64,000 nt of DNA from Nocardia mexicana NBRC 108244 (GTDB lineage: Bacteria; Actinomycetota; Actinomycetes; Mycobacteriales; Mycobacteriaceae), in contig NZ_BDBV01000022.1 in NCBI RefSeq assembly GCF_001613165.1, forward strand, positions 62,001-126,000, written 5' to 3'. Position 1 is the first letter of the stretch; the number at the start of each line of letters is the position of its first letter. Under the pieces are notes generated by a model. The model saw only the letters and a program-made list of their open reading frames with translations. It did no database searches and was not told where the DNA came from. Shown piece by piece: positions 57,822-64,000 of the stretch. Both the position numbers and the translations under genes were made by a program.

Positions 57822-60500
57822 ATGCATATTCCCGACCTGTCCGAAACCACCCGCCTCGACTGTGACGTGCTGGTGATCGGCGGCGGCACCGCGGGCACCA
57901 TGGCCGCACTCACCGCCGCCGAGCACGGCGCGAACGTGCTGCTGTTGGAGAAGGCGCACGTCCGGCATTCCGGTGCGCTGGCGATGGGCATGGACGGAGT
58001 CAACAACGCCGTCATTCCGGGTAAGGCCGAACCCGAGGACTACGTCGCCGAGATCACCCGCGCCAATGACGGAATCGTCGACCAGCGCACCGTCTATCAG
58101 ACCGCGACGCGCGGATTCGCGATGGTGCAGCGGCTGGAGCGCTACGGCGTGAAATTCGAGAAGGACGCCTACGGCGAGTACGCGGTGCGCCGGGTGCACC
58201 GCTCCGGGTCCTATGTGCTGCCCATGCCCGAGGGCAAGGATGTCAAGAAGGCGCTGTATCGGGTGCTGCGGCAGCGGAAGATGCGGGAGCGGATCCGCAT
58301 CGAGAACCGGCTGATGCCCGTCCGGGTGCTCACCGACGGCGGCCGCGCGGTCGGGGCGGCCGCATTGCACACGCGCACAGGGGAATTCGTCGCCGTCGGC
58401 GCCAAGGCGGTCATCCTGGCCACCGGCGCCTGCGGGCGGCTGGGGCTGCCCGCCTCCGGCTACCTGTACGGCACCTACGAGAATCCGACGAATGCGGGCG
58501 ACGGCTACGCGATGGCCTATCACGCGGGCGCGGAGCTGTCGGGTATCGAATGCTTCCAGATCAACCCGCTCATCAAGGATTACAACGGACCGGCCTGCGC
58601 GTACGTGGCCAACCCGTTCGGCGGATATCAGGTGAACGCGCAGGGCGAGCGCTTCGTCGATTCCGACTACTGGTCCGGTCAGATGATGGCCGAGGTCAAG
58701 CGGGAGATCGAATCCGCGCGCGGGCCCATCTATCTCAAGGTCTCGCACCTGCCCGACGAGACGTTGTCGGCGCTCGAGGACATCCTGCACACCACCGAGC
58801 GGCCCACCCGCGGCACCTTCCACGCCAATCGCGGGCACGACTACCGCACCCACGACATCGAAATGCACATCTCCGAAATCGGGCTGTGCAGTGGGCATTC
58901 CGCCTCCGGGGTGTGGGTGGACGAACACGCCCGCACGACCGTGCCGGGCCTGTACGCGGCGGGTGACCTCGCCTGCGTGCCGCACAACTACATGATCGGT
59001 GCGTTCGTGTACGGCGACCTGGCCGGTGAACACGCCGCCTCCACCGTCGCGAGTGTGACTGCGCCACAAGAGCTTCCGGCCGATCAGCTCGAGACCGCGC
59101 ACGCGCTGGTCTATCGGCCGCTGCGCAACCCCGACGGCCCGCCGCAGCCCCAGGTGGAGTACAAGCTGCGCCGATTCGTCAACGACTATGTGGCGCCGCC
59201 GAAGACGGCCACCAAACTCTCGCTGGCCGTCGAGACCTTCGAGCGCATGCGCGAGGAGATCACCGGCATGGGCGCGGCCACCCCGCACGAACTGATGCGC
59301 TGCTTGGAGGTCAGCTTCATCCGCGACTGCGCGGAGATGGCCGCGCGCTCCTCGCTGACCCGGACCGAATCCCGCTGGGGCCTCTACCACGAACGCGCCG
59401 ACCTGCCGCAGCGCGACGATACCGAGTGGCGTTACCACCTGAACCTGCGCAAGGCCGCCGACGGCATGGAATTCGTGAAGCGTCCGGTGGCACCGTATTT
59501 CGTGCCGGTGCCGGAATTCGCCGATGTGCCGTCCACCGGGCCGGAGCGAGCGGTGGCCCAGCCCGAGATCGCCACCGGCCCGCCACGGACGAGCGCGTCC
59601 GGACCGTCGACCTCCCGTCGCGCGGCCGACGTCGCGGCGAGCGCGAAAGACGCTGCGGCGCCACGGATCGCCGCCCTGCTGGCGCTGGACGGCCCGACCA
59701 CCGGCGAGCTGGCGTCCTACCTCGACGACCGCGAGCCGCGAGTACGGGCCACCGCCCTGTCGGTGCTGACCGAGGAAACCCCGGACGGCTTCGCGGACCG
59801 CTTGATCGGCGCGCTGGGTGACGCGGATCCGTCGGTGCGCGCCGCGGCGGTCTCCGGACTGCGCGAACTCGTCGAGATCCTGCCCGCCGCACACGGTCTG
59901 GCGGCCTTCGCGGATTCGCCCGATCCGCTGGTGCGCGCGGCGGTCGTCGACCTGCTGCGCGCCACGCGATCCGGGGAACCCGATCTGTTCGGCAAGGCGG
60001 TGGTCGACACCGATCACCGCGTCCGGATCGAGGGTGTGCGGGCGCTGGTCTCCCTGGACGACTGGCGGGCGCTGACCACGGCCGCGCACGACGAGAACCG
60101 CGAGGTGCGCGTCGCGGCCGCACACGGCCTGGCCACGATCGGCCGCGGCGGCACCGAGACCGTCCGCGCCCTGACCTCGGACCGGGATCCGCTGGTACGC
60201 GCCGCCGCCCTGGCCGCGCTGGCCACCCTCGGCGACGCCGGCGACACCGCGACTCTCACCGCGGCACTGGGCGATTCGGCCTGGCAGGTGCGCGTGGGCG
60301 CGGCCCGCGGCTGGGCCGCCCTGGGCCCGGCCGACGCCCTGCGCGCAGCGCTGGCCGACACCCACCCGGACGTCCGCAAGGCCACCGTCCTCACCCTCGG
60401 CACCTGGCCGGGGGACGCCGCGGCACAGGCGGCGCTGCGCCAAGCCCTCGACGACACCGACGCCGACGTCCGGGCCTACGCCCGCCGGGCCCTCACCTGA
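57822..60500 (+). CDS. AprA/SdhA-like flavoprotein fused to HEAT-like repeats
   Basis: 892 residues. Residues 1 to about 560 form an FAD-dependent oxidoreductase of the fumarate-reductase/adenylylsulfate-reductase alpha type: FAD motif VLVIGGGTAGTMAALTAAE near 17, LLLEKAHVRHSGALAMGMDG near 40, VILATGACGRLGLPASGYLY near 200, and TVPGLYAAGDLACVPHNYM near 375. About 561-611 is a Pro/Ser/Thr/Ala linker. Residues about 612-892 are some eight HEAT-like (PBS-lyase type) helical repeats, each with a core such as DADPSVRAAAVSGLRELVE or DRDPLVRAAALAALATLGD. The repeats should bind a partner protein, perhaps the ferredoxin at 54399. A GTG at 57816 is an alternative start nearer to AGGAG. Confidence 0.9.
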   Translation: MHIPDLSETTRLDCDVLVIGGGTAGTMAALTAAEHGANVLLLEKAHVRHSGALAMGMDGVNNAVIPGKAEPEDYVAEITRANDGIVDQRTVYQTATRGFAMVQRLERYGVKFEKDAYGEYAVRRVHRSGSYVLPMPEGKDVKKALYRVLRQRKMRERIRIENRLMPVRVLTDGGRAVGAAALHTRTGEFVAVGAKAVILATGACGRLGLPASGYLYGTYENPTNAGDGYAMAYHAGAELSGIECFQINPLIKDYNGPACAYVANPFGGYQVNAQGERFVDSDYWSGQMMAEVKREIESARGPIYLKVSHLPDETLSALEDILHTTERPTRGTFHANRGHDYRTHDIEMHISEIGLCSGHSASGVWVDEHARTTVPGLYAAGDLACVPHNYMIGAFVYGDLAGEHAASTVASVTAPQELPADQLETAHALVYRPLRNPDGPPQPQVEYKLRRFVNDYVAPPKTATKLSLAVETFERMREEITGMGAATPHELMRCLEVSFIRDCAEMAARSSLTRTESRWGLYHERADLPQRDDTEWRYHLNLRKAADGMEFVKRPVAPYFVPVPEFADVPSTGPERAVAQPEIATGPPRTSASGPSTSRRAADVAASAKDAAAPRIAALLALDGPTTGELASYLDDREPRVRATALSVLTEETPDGFADRLIGALGDADPSVRAAAVSGLRELVEILPAAHGLAAFADSPDPLVRAAVVDLLRATRSGEPDLFGKAVVDTDHRVRIEGVRALVSLDDWRALTTAAHDENREVRVAAAHGLATIGRGGTETVRALTSDRDPLVRAAALAALATLGDAGDTATLTAALGDSAWQVRVGAARGWAALGPADALRAALADTHPDVRKATVLTLGTWPGDAAAQAALRQALDDTDADVRAYARRALT

Positions 60501-60518
60501 ACGAACGCCCGGCCGGTC

Positions 60519-60540
60519 CGTATATTATGAGAATCATACG
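60519..60540. promoter_or_regulatory. inverted repeat CGTAT-N12-ATACG upstream of MarR gene
   Basis: 5-bp arms with a TGAGAATC element inside the spacer (compare motif A). It lies 30 bases before the MarR start and could be the site of autoregulation. Confidence 0.35.
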
Positions 60541-60569
60541 AACTCGGTGTCTGGGTGGAGGTGTACGAG

Positions 60570-61055
60570 GTGGGTGGCGATCGCACCGCGGCGCGGAGTC
60601 GGCGGAAGCTGACGGTGGATGTCAAGGATGCGTTGCGGGAGTTGAACATTCAGCTGTCGTTGCTGAATCGGCGGTTCGGCGGCCGGGTGGAGGTTCGCGA
60701 CGTCGATTGGACGTGCCTGGATCTGATCAACCGGCACGGGCCGATGTCGCCGACCGACCTGTCCCGCCGCGCCGGCCTGCACCCGGCCACCCTGACCGGC
60801 ATCCTGGATCGCCTGCAGAAGGGCGGCTGGATCGTGCGCGAGCGCGATCCGGACTCCGCGGACCGCCGGGCGGTCACGCTGCGGGCCGTGCGAGAGCGCA
60901 ACTCCGAGCTGTACGAGGTGTTCTCCGGAATGAACGGCAGGATGGACGATCTGTGCGGCCGCTACTCCACGGCGGAACTCGAGGTGATCGCCGATTTCCT
61001 GCGGCGCACCCGCGCCGCCGGGCAGGAATCCGCCGAGGAACTCGCCCAGCGCTGA
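60570..61055 (+). CDS. MarR family transcriptional regulator
   Basis: 161 residues from the GTG at 60570, eight bases after GGAGG; earlier GTGs at 60555 and 60561 are in frame. The winged helix is clear: DWTCLDLINRHGPMSPTDLS, then RRAGLHPATLTGILDRLQKG near residue 60, and the wing IVRERDPDSADRRAVTL near 90. The downstream helix holds the dimerisation region. It lies 69 bases after the HEAT flavoprotein gene on the same strand but has its own upstream repeat, so co-transcription is uncertain. Confidence 0.9.
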   Translation: MGGDRTAARSRRKLTVDVKDALRELNIQLSLLNRRFGGRVEVRDVDWTCLDLINRHGPMSPTDLSRRAGLHPATLTGILDRLQKGGWIVRERDPDSADRRAVTLRAVRERNSELYEVFSGMNGRMDDLCGRYSTAELEVIADFLRRTRAAGQESAEELAQR

Positions 61056-61299
61056 GCCACCGTCATTCGCTATCGGATTGCTGTCTGTAACGACTGTTCA
61101 CGACAAAGCGGTATGCCCGGCTGGGAGTGATCACAGCGCCCGGTGCGTGCCCCGTTGGGCATCGAGTGAACGGTGATGAATCCTCGCGGACATCGTTGGG
61201 GCACTGTCTGGAGCTTGACGTGAGCCCGGAATTACGCGCTCTCGACCGGGTGTGGTTCGTCCAGATGACTGTTTGCCGGATGTTCGGTATGTTCTAGGG

Positions 61300-61665
61300 G
61301 TGGCGGATGCTACGGAGTTGCTCACCTACGAGGTGACGATCTCGCAGCCGGACAGTGTCAGCCGAGCGTGGTGGCAGATCGGCAATGCCGGTACCCCGCC
61401 CCAGGTGGCCGCCGCACTGTCCGAGCTGGCGATCCGCTGTGCCCGGGAGTTCACCGACTCGGCCGCGCTGTCGGCCTGGCACTGGTACATCTGCGAGGTC
61501 CGCGGATCCGACGGAGCGCAACTGGACTACTTCGTGGGCGCCGTGCGCGCCGTCCATCTGCCCGGCCAGCTCGACGACGTCGCCCGGCGGGTACTGGAGC
61601 TGGCCTCCGCCGCCCCGCCCCGCACCGGCCATTCGATGCCGCCGCGGCGGCGATCACGAGGCTGA
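61300..61665 (+). CDS. hypothetical protein, 121 residues
   Basis: From the GTG at 61300 (AGGGG just upstream, close); the frame is open to 61252. Sequence: TELLTYEVTISQPDSVSRAW, then WQIGNAGTPPQVAAALSELA, then SAWHWYICEVRGSDGAQLDY and a basic Pro-rich tail. It has no membrane span or signal and no family I recognise. The mix of strands and helices suggests a small soluble domain. It ends 12 bases inside the convergent alpha/beta hydrolase gene. Codon use is good, so I think the gene is real. Confidence 0.6.
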   Translation: MADATELLTYEVTISQPDSVSRAWWQIGNAGTPPQVAAALSELAIRCAREFTDSAALSAWHWYICEVRGSDGAQLDYFVGAVRAVHLPGQLDDVARRVLELASAAPPRTGHSMPPRRRSRG

Positions 61666-62505
61666 ATCCGACGCGAGGAAGTTCGTCAGCAGGGGGAGCA
61701 GGGCCGCTGGGCGGTCGAGGGGGATGATGTGGCCGCAGTCGGGGATGATGTGGCCGGTCAGGTCGTCGGCCAGGGGGCGTAGTTGGCGGGCGAGGGCGTC
61801 GCCGACCGGGTGGGCGCCGAGTGCCAGTGTGGGCATCCGCAACCGGTGAGTGGCCGCCGCCCGGGCGATCTGGTCGGCGGTGTCGGGCATGGCGCGGTAG
61901 TGGGCGAAGGCGCAGCGCAGCGCCTCGGTCCCGGTGTACGCGTCGACGAAGGCGTCGCGGTATTCGGCGGGCAGACCGCGGCCCTGGGTGCCGGTGGTGA
62001 GGAACCAGTCGATGTAGGCGGATTCGGTTCCGGCGAGGACGTTTTCGGCGAGACCGGGTACGGCGTGGAAGCCGAACCACCAGGGCGGGCCGCCCGCCAG
62101 GAAGTCGTCGGCGCCCGGCAGTCCGCCGAGCACGGCTTCCATGACGACCAGCCGGCGCACTCGCGCGGGCCGCTGCATCGCCAGCAGAAACGCCACCGGG
62201 GTGCCGAGATCCATCGCCACCACGTCGGCGGTGGGTTCGCCCAGCGCGTCCAGGACGGCCTCCGCGTCGCGAGCGAGGTTCGCGCCGTCGAATCCGGATG
62301 TCGCGCGCTCGCTGCCGCCGAGCCCGCGCAGGTCGGGTGCGATGACGCGATATCGCGGCGCGAGCGCCTCGATGACGGGCCGCCACAGCTGCCACGTGTG
62401 CGGAAAGCCGTGCAGGAGAAGAACAGCCGGGCCGGTTCCCGCCGTGGCGATCTGGAGTTCGGTGCCGTTGCCCGATACTCGGCGCATCGTGATGTCAGTG
62501 GTCAT
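61654..62505 (-). CDS. alpha/beta hydrolase, epoxide-hydrolase/haloalkane-dehalogenase-like
   Basis: 283 residues. Seen: the oxyanion LLLHGFPHTWQLWRPVIEAL near residue 32, APDLRGLGGSERATSG near 57, and the nucleophile elbow in DVVAMDLGTPVAFLLAM near 95, where the usual serine is Asp in MDLGT, as in epoxide hydrolases and dehalogenases. The C-terminal histidine is in IIPDCGHIIPLDRPAALLP near 255. It hydrolyses an epoxide or a C-halogen bond, or is a related esterase. Divergent from the HxlR regulator at 62605, which may control it through the AGTTAC repeats at 62521. Confidence 0.88.
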   Translation of the reverse strand: MTTDITMRRVSGNGTELQIATAGTGPAVLLLHGFPHTWQLWRPVIEALAPRYRVIAPDLRGLGGSERATSGFDGANLARDAEAVLDALGEPTADVVAMDLGTPVAFLLAMQRPARVRRLVVMEAVLGGLPGADDFLAGGPPWWFGFHAVPGLAENVLAGTESAYIDWFLTTGTQGRGLPAEYRDAFVDAYTGTEALRCAFAHYRAMPDTADQIARAAATHRLRMPTLALGAHPVGDALARQLRPLADDLTGHIIPDCGHIIPLDRPAALLPLLTNFLASDSAS

Positions 62506-62520
62506 GCGACTGTCCCGTCC

Positions 62521-62539
62521 AGTTACGATTAGTTACTAG
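62521..62539. promoter_or_regulatory. AGTTAC direct repeat in divergent promoter
   Basis: AGTTACGATTAGTTACTAG holds AGTTAC twice, ten bases apart, between the alpha/beta hydrolase and HxlR genes. One helical turn spacing suggests side-by-side binding of a dimeric regulator. Confidence 0.4.
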
Positions 62540-62604
62540 ATGAACATAAGAAACACGATGTGAACTGCCAAGAAGGCACTTCTCTGACAGGTGGTGAGGT
62601 CGAG

Positions 62605-62985
62605 GTGACTACCCGGCGGGGTGATCTGTTCGATCCGGCGTGCCCGACCCGGCGGCTACTGGACCGCATCGGCACGAAGTGGGTGTCGATGGTGGTCAAG
62701 GTGCTCGCCGAGGCCCACCCCGGCGAGGTCCGCTTCGCCGAACTGCAGCGCCGCATGTCCGGCGTCTCCCAGAAGATGCTGTCGGTCACCCTGCGGAACA
62801 TGGCCCGCGACGGCCTGATCGCCCGCCGAGTGGAACCGACCGTCCCACCCCGGGTCCACTACCGCCTCACCGACCTCGGCCTCTCCCTCGAGGTCCCCCT
62901 CTCGGCCCTGCGCGCATGGGCGGAAGAGCACATGGCCGAGATCGACGACGAGGTCAGTGGCCGGGGTGGTGGATCGGGGCGGTGA
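62605..62985 (+). CDS. HxlR family transcriptional regulator
   Basis: 126 residues from the GTG at 62605 behind GAGG; a GTG at 62560 is in frame. The winged helix of the HxlR type is seen: TRRLLDRIGTKWVSMVVKVL, then FAELQRRMSGVSQKMLSVTL near residue 50, and YRLTDLGLSLEVPLSALRAW near 95. Its N-terminal cysteine (DPACPTR) is common in redox- or electrophile-sensing members. It may control the divergent hydrolase. Its 3' end overlaps the opposing HxlR gene by 32 bases. Confidence 0.9.
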   Translation: MTTRRGDLFDPACPTRRLLDRIGTKWVSMVVKVLAEAHPGEVRFAELQRRMSGVSQKMLSVTLRNMARDGLIARRVEPTVPPRVHYRLTDLGLSLEVPLSALRAWAEEHMAEIDDEVSGRGGGSGR

Positions 62986-63316
62986 GGAGATCGTTGAGAT
63001 GTGTGCGTGACCAGGTGCACAGTTCGTGGATTGTGTGCACGAGTGCGGTTCCGGCCTCGGTGAGGTGGTAGTCGACGCGCGGGTTGGCGGTGCGGTGGTC
63101 GTATCGGCTTACGAGGGCATGGGTTTCGAGTTCTCGTAGGGTCTGGGTGAGCATCTTGTAGCTGATGCCGTCGACAGCTCGGTGGAGCTCGCGGAAGCGA
63201 TGGTGGCCGCCGTGGATTTCCTCCAGGATGCGCAGCCCCCACTTCGTGGATACGACGCCGAGCGCTTGCCAGGCGATACCGCGGGAGGTCTGTTCGTCAC
63301 CGTCGCCACCGTGCAT
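62954..63316 (-). CDS. HxlR family transcriptional regulator (second, convergent)
   Basis: 120 residues. Seen: QALGVVSTKWGLRILEEIHG near residue 17, FRELHRAVDGISYKMLTQTL near 41, and YHLTEAGTALVHTIHELCTW near 85. The first cysteine of typical HxlR proteins is missing at the N-terminus. It points away from the VOC-protein gene at 63383, which is probably its target. Tail-to-tail overlap of 32 bases with the HxlR gene at 62605 means the two transcripts are complementary at their ends. Confidence 0.9.
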   Translation of the reverse strand: MHGGDGDEQTSRGIAWQALGVVSTKWGLRILEEIHGGHHRFRELHRAVDGISYKMLTQTLRELETHALVSRYDHRTANPRVDYHLTEAGTALVHTIHELCTWSRTHLNDLLTAPIHHPGH

Positions 63317-63382
63317 CGGAAATGCCGCTCACCTTCAAGTGCGTACTGCCGCCTCGGACAATCCCACCCTAGCGTCGGCCAC

Positions 63383-63772
63383 ATGCAGATTCTGAAGACC
63401 TATGCGCGGTTGTTCGTCGCCGATCTCGACACCGCACTGCCGATCTACGAGGAACTCGTCGGCGCCCCAGCGGATCTCAGATTCACCTTCGAGGAGGCCG
63501 AACTCGCGGCGATCGGGGACTTCCTGCTCATCGCGGGCGCACCCGAACACACCGACCGATATCGCTGGACGGTCGGCCCGGTGATCGTCGACGATCTGGA
63601 TCGGCTGATCACCCGGCTCACCGCATCCGAAGCGGTCGTCACCGGCGGCCCCGTCACCGGCGACACCGGCCGATTCGCCTACCTCCGCCACCCCGACGGG
63701 ACCCACGTCGAATACGTCGAATGGTCACAACAGATACGAACCCGCGTACTCGGGTCCCCATCGCGCCACTGA
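63383..63772 (+). CDS. VOC (glyoxalase/bleomycin-resistance) superfamily protein
   Basis: 129 residues. The beta-alpha-beta-beta-beta module starts with QILKTYARLFVADLDTALPI, continues with FLLIAGAPEHTDRYRWTVGP near residue 50, and ends with FAYLRHPDGTHVEYVEWSQQ near 100, where the last Glu is a usual metal ligand. It is probably a lyase, dioxygenase-like or resistance protein binding a small molecule. Divergent from the HxlR gene at 62954, likely its regulator. Confidence 0.85.
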   Translation: MQILKTYARLFVADLDTALPIYEELVGAPADLRFTFEEAELAAIGDFLLIAGAPEHTDRYRWTVGPVIVDDLDRLITRLTASEAVVTGGPVTGDTGRFAYLRHPDGTHVEYVEWSQQIRTRVLGSPSRH

Positions 63773-63774
63773 AT

Positions 63775-63811
63775 ATGTCATCAATTGATGTAATATGACG
63801 CCAATTGACGT
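63775..63811. promoter_or_regulatory. tandem palindromic operators upstream of MerR gene
   Basis: ATGTCATCAATTGATGT (63775-63791) and ATGACGCCAATTGACGT (63795-63811) are two copies of one palindromic element, 20 bases apart, two turns of the helix. They lie directly after the VOC gene and about 60 bases before the MerR gene. Confidence 0.55.
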
Positions 63812-63867
63812 CACATGCTGAGAGGAGGCGCTGCCCGCCGAGGATTCGGTGTGGTGGTCTGAGGGGT

Positions 63868-64000
63868 ATGGCGGCAGGGGCAGAGTTCACGATCAGTTCA
63901 CTGGCGGACGAGTCCGGTCTGACGGTGCGAACACTGCGTGACTACAGCGTTCGTGGCCTGCTGCCGCCTCCGGAGATGAGGGGCCGCACCGGGTTCTACG
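63868..64000 (+). CDS. MerR family transcriptional regulator (3' end outside window)
   Basis: Only the first 44 residues are in the window. They show the MerR helix-turn-helix FTISSLADESGLTVRTLRDY, followed by the wing GLLPPPEMRGRTGFY. The ATG at 63868 has GAGGGG two bases upstream, rather close; no better start is seen. The tandem palindromes at 63775 are probably its own operators. Confidence 0.85.
   Translation, partial: MAAGAEFTISSLADESGLTVRTLRDYSVRGLLPPPEMRGRTGFY

Noticed and set aside
57765..60443. Leftward open frame of 892 codons
   Set aside because: Mirror of the AprA-like/HEAT gene; no ribosome site or domain.
54399..60500. Dissimilatory sulfate reduction locus
   Set aside because: Only AprA- and AprB-like parts are present; no sulfurylase, QmoABC or DsrAB genes, and an importer lies between.

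Overview
The window is high-GC DNA, dense with genes, from a mycolic-acid actinomycete. Nocardia or a close relative (Rhodococcus, Mycobacterium) fits best: most starts are ATG or GTG behind AGGAGG-like sites, and there are a mycofactocin-type short-chain dehydrogenase, a cholesterol-oxidase-like GMC enzyme with a twin-arginine signal, many FadD/FadE/thiolase paralogues, and P450s paired with 3Fe-4S ferredoxins. The species cannot be fixed from sequence reading alone. I see no rRNA, tRNA, insertion sequence, prophage or CRISPR array.

Region 1 (1-32 kb) is a catabolic island for an unidentified lipid-, terpenoid- or steroid-like acid. It holds CoA-activating enzymes (two FadD ligases, a family I and a family III CoA-transferase), a paired acyl-CoA dehydrogenase, two crotonase-fold proteins, a thiolase, an Ltp2-like aldolase fused to its DUF35 partner domain, an HMG-CoA-synthase-like/OB protein, two P450s, two ferredoxins, an aldehyde dehydrogenase, SDRs, two 3-hydroxyisobutyrate-dehydrogenase-like enzymes and a TIM-barrel hydrolase. 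From 22.9 to 30.4 kb a second P450, a mycofactocin SDR, a secreted lipase, a TetR regulator and a GMC oxidase share a GTAAC-N3-GTTAC palindrome, which outlines a local TetR regulon. A different GAGAA/TTCTC motif recurs at the promoters of the first half. An MFS exporter and its divergent TetR close this region.

Region 2 (32.7-34.9 kb) is gene-poor and lower in GC. It contains several perfect palindromes, a small ribbon-helix-helix-like protein with a strong terminator, and a small membrane protein.

Region 3 (35-53.5 kb) is the most unusual part. An eight-gene leftward operon encodes an ATZ/TRZ-type deaminase, two NCS2 nucleobase permeases, UbiX, a UbiD-type decarboxylase, a CobW GTPase, the FAD subunit of a molybdenum hydroxylase, and an XdhC Mo-cofactor chaperone that carries a Gly-Thr-Thr repeat insertion. 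A TIM-barrel amidohydrolase, a GntR regulator and the molybdenum and 2Fe-2S subunits of the hydroxylase lie next to it. The same 14-base ATTACATGCAATTC element occurs upstream of the amidohydrolase and between the GntR gene and the hydroxylase genes, with a related element before the operon. This looks like one GntR-controlled system for uptake, hydroxylation, deamination and prenyl-FMN-dependent decarboxylation of an N-heterocycle; the substrate is unknown. An adenine-deaminase-like gene with a YczE-like membrane protein and a divergent LysR gene follows.

Region 4 (53.6-60.5 kb) is a six-gene operon: a GntR/UTRA regulator, an AprB-like ferredoxin, an SsuABC/NrtABC-type transporter whose binding lipoprotein has a NosL-like tail, and an AprA-like flavoprotein fused to about 280 residues of HEAT-like repeats. 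The right end (60.5-64 kb) carries small regulators (MarR, two HxlR, a partial MerR), an alpha/beta hydrolase, a VOC protein and a short unknown gene.
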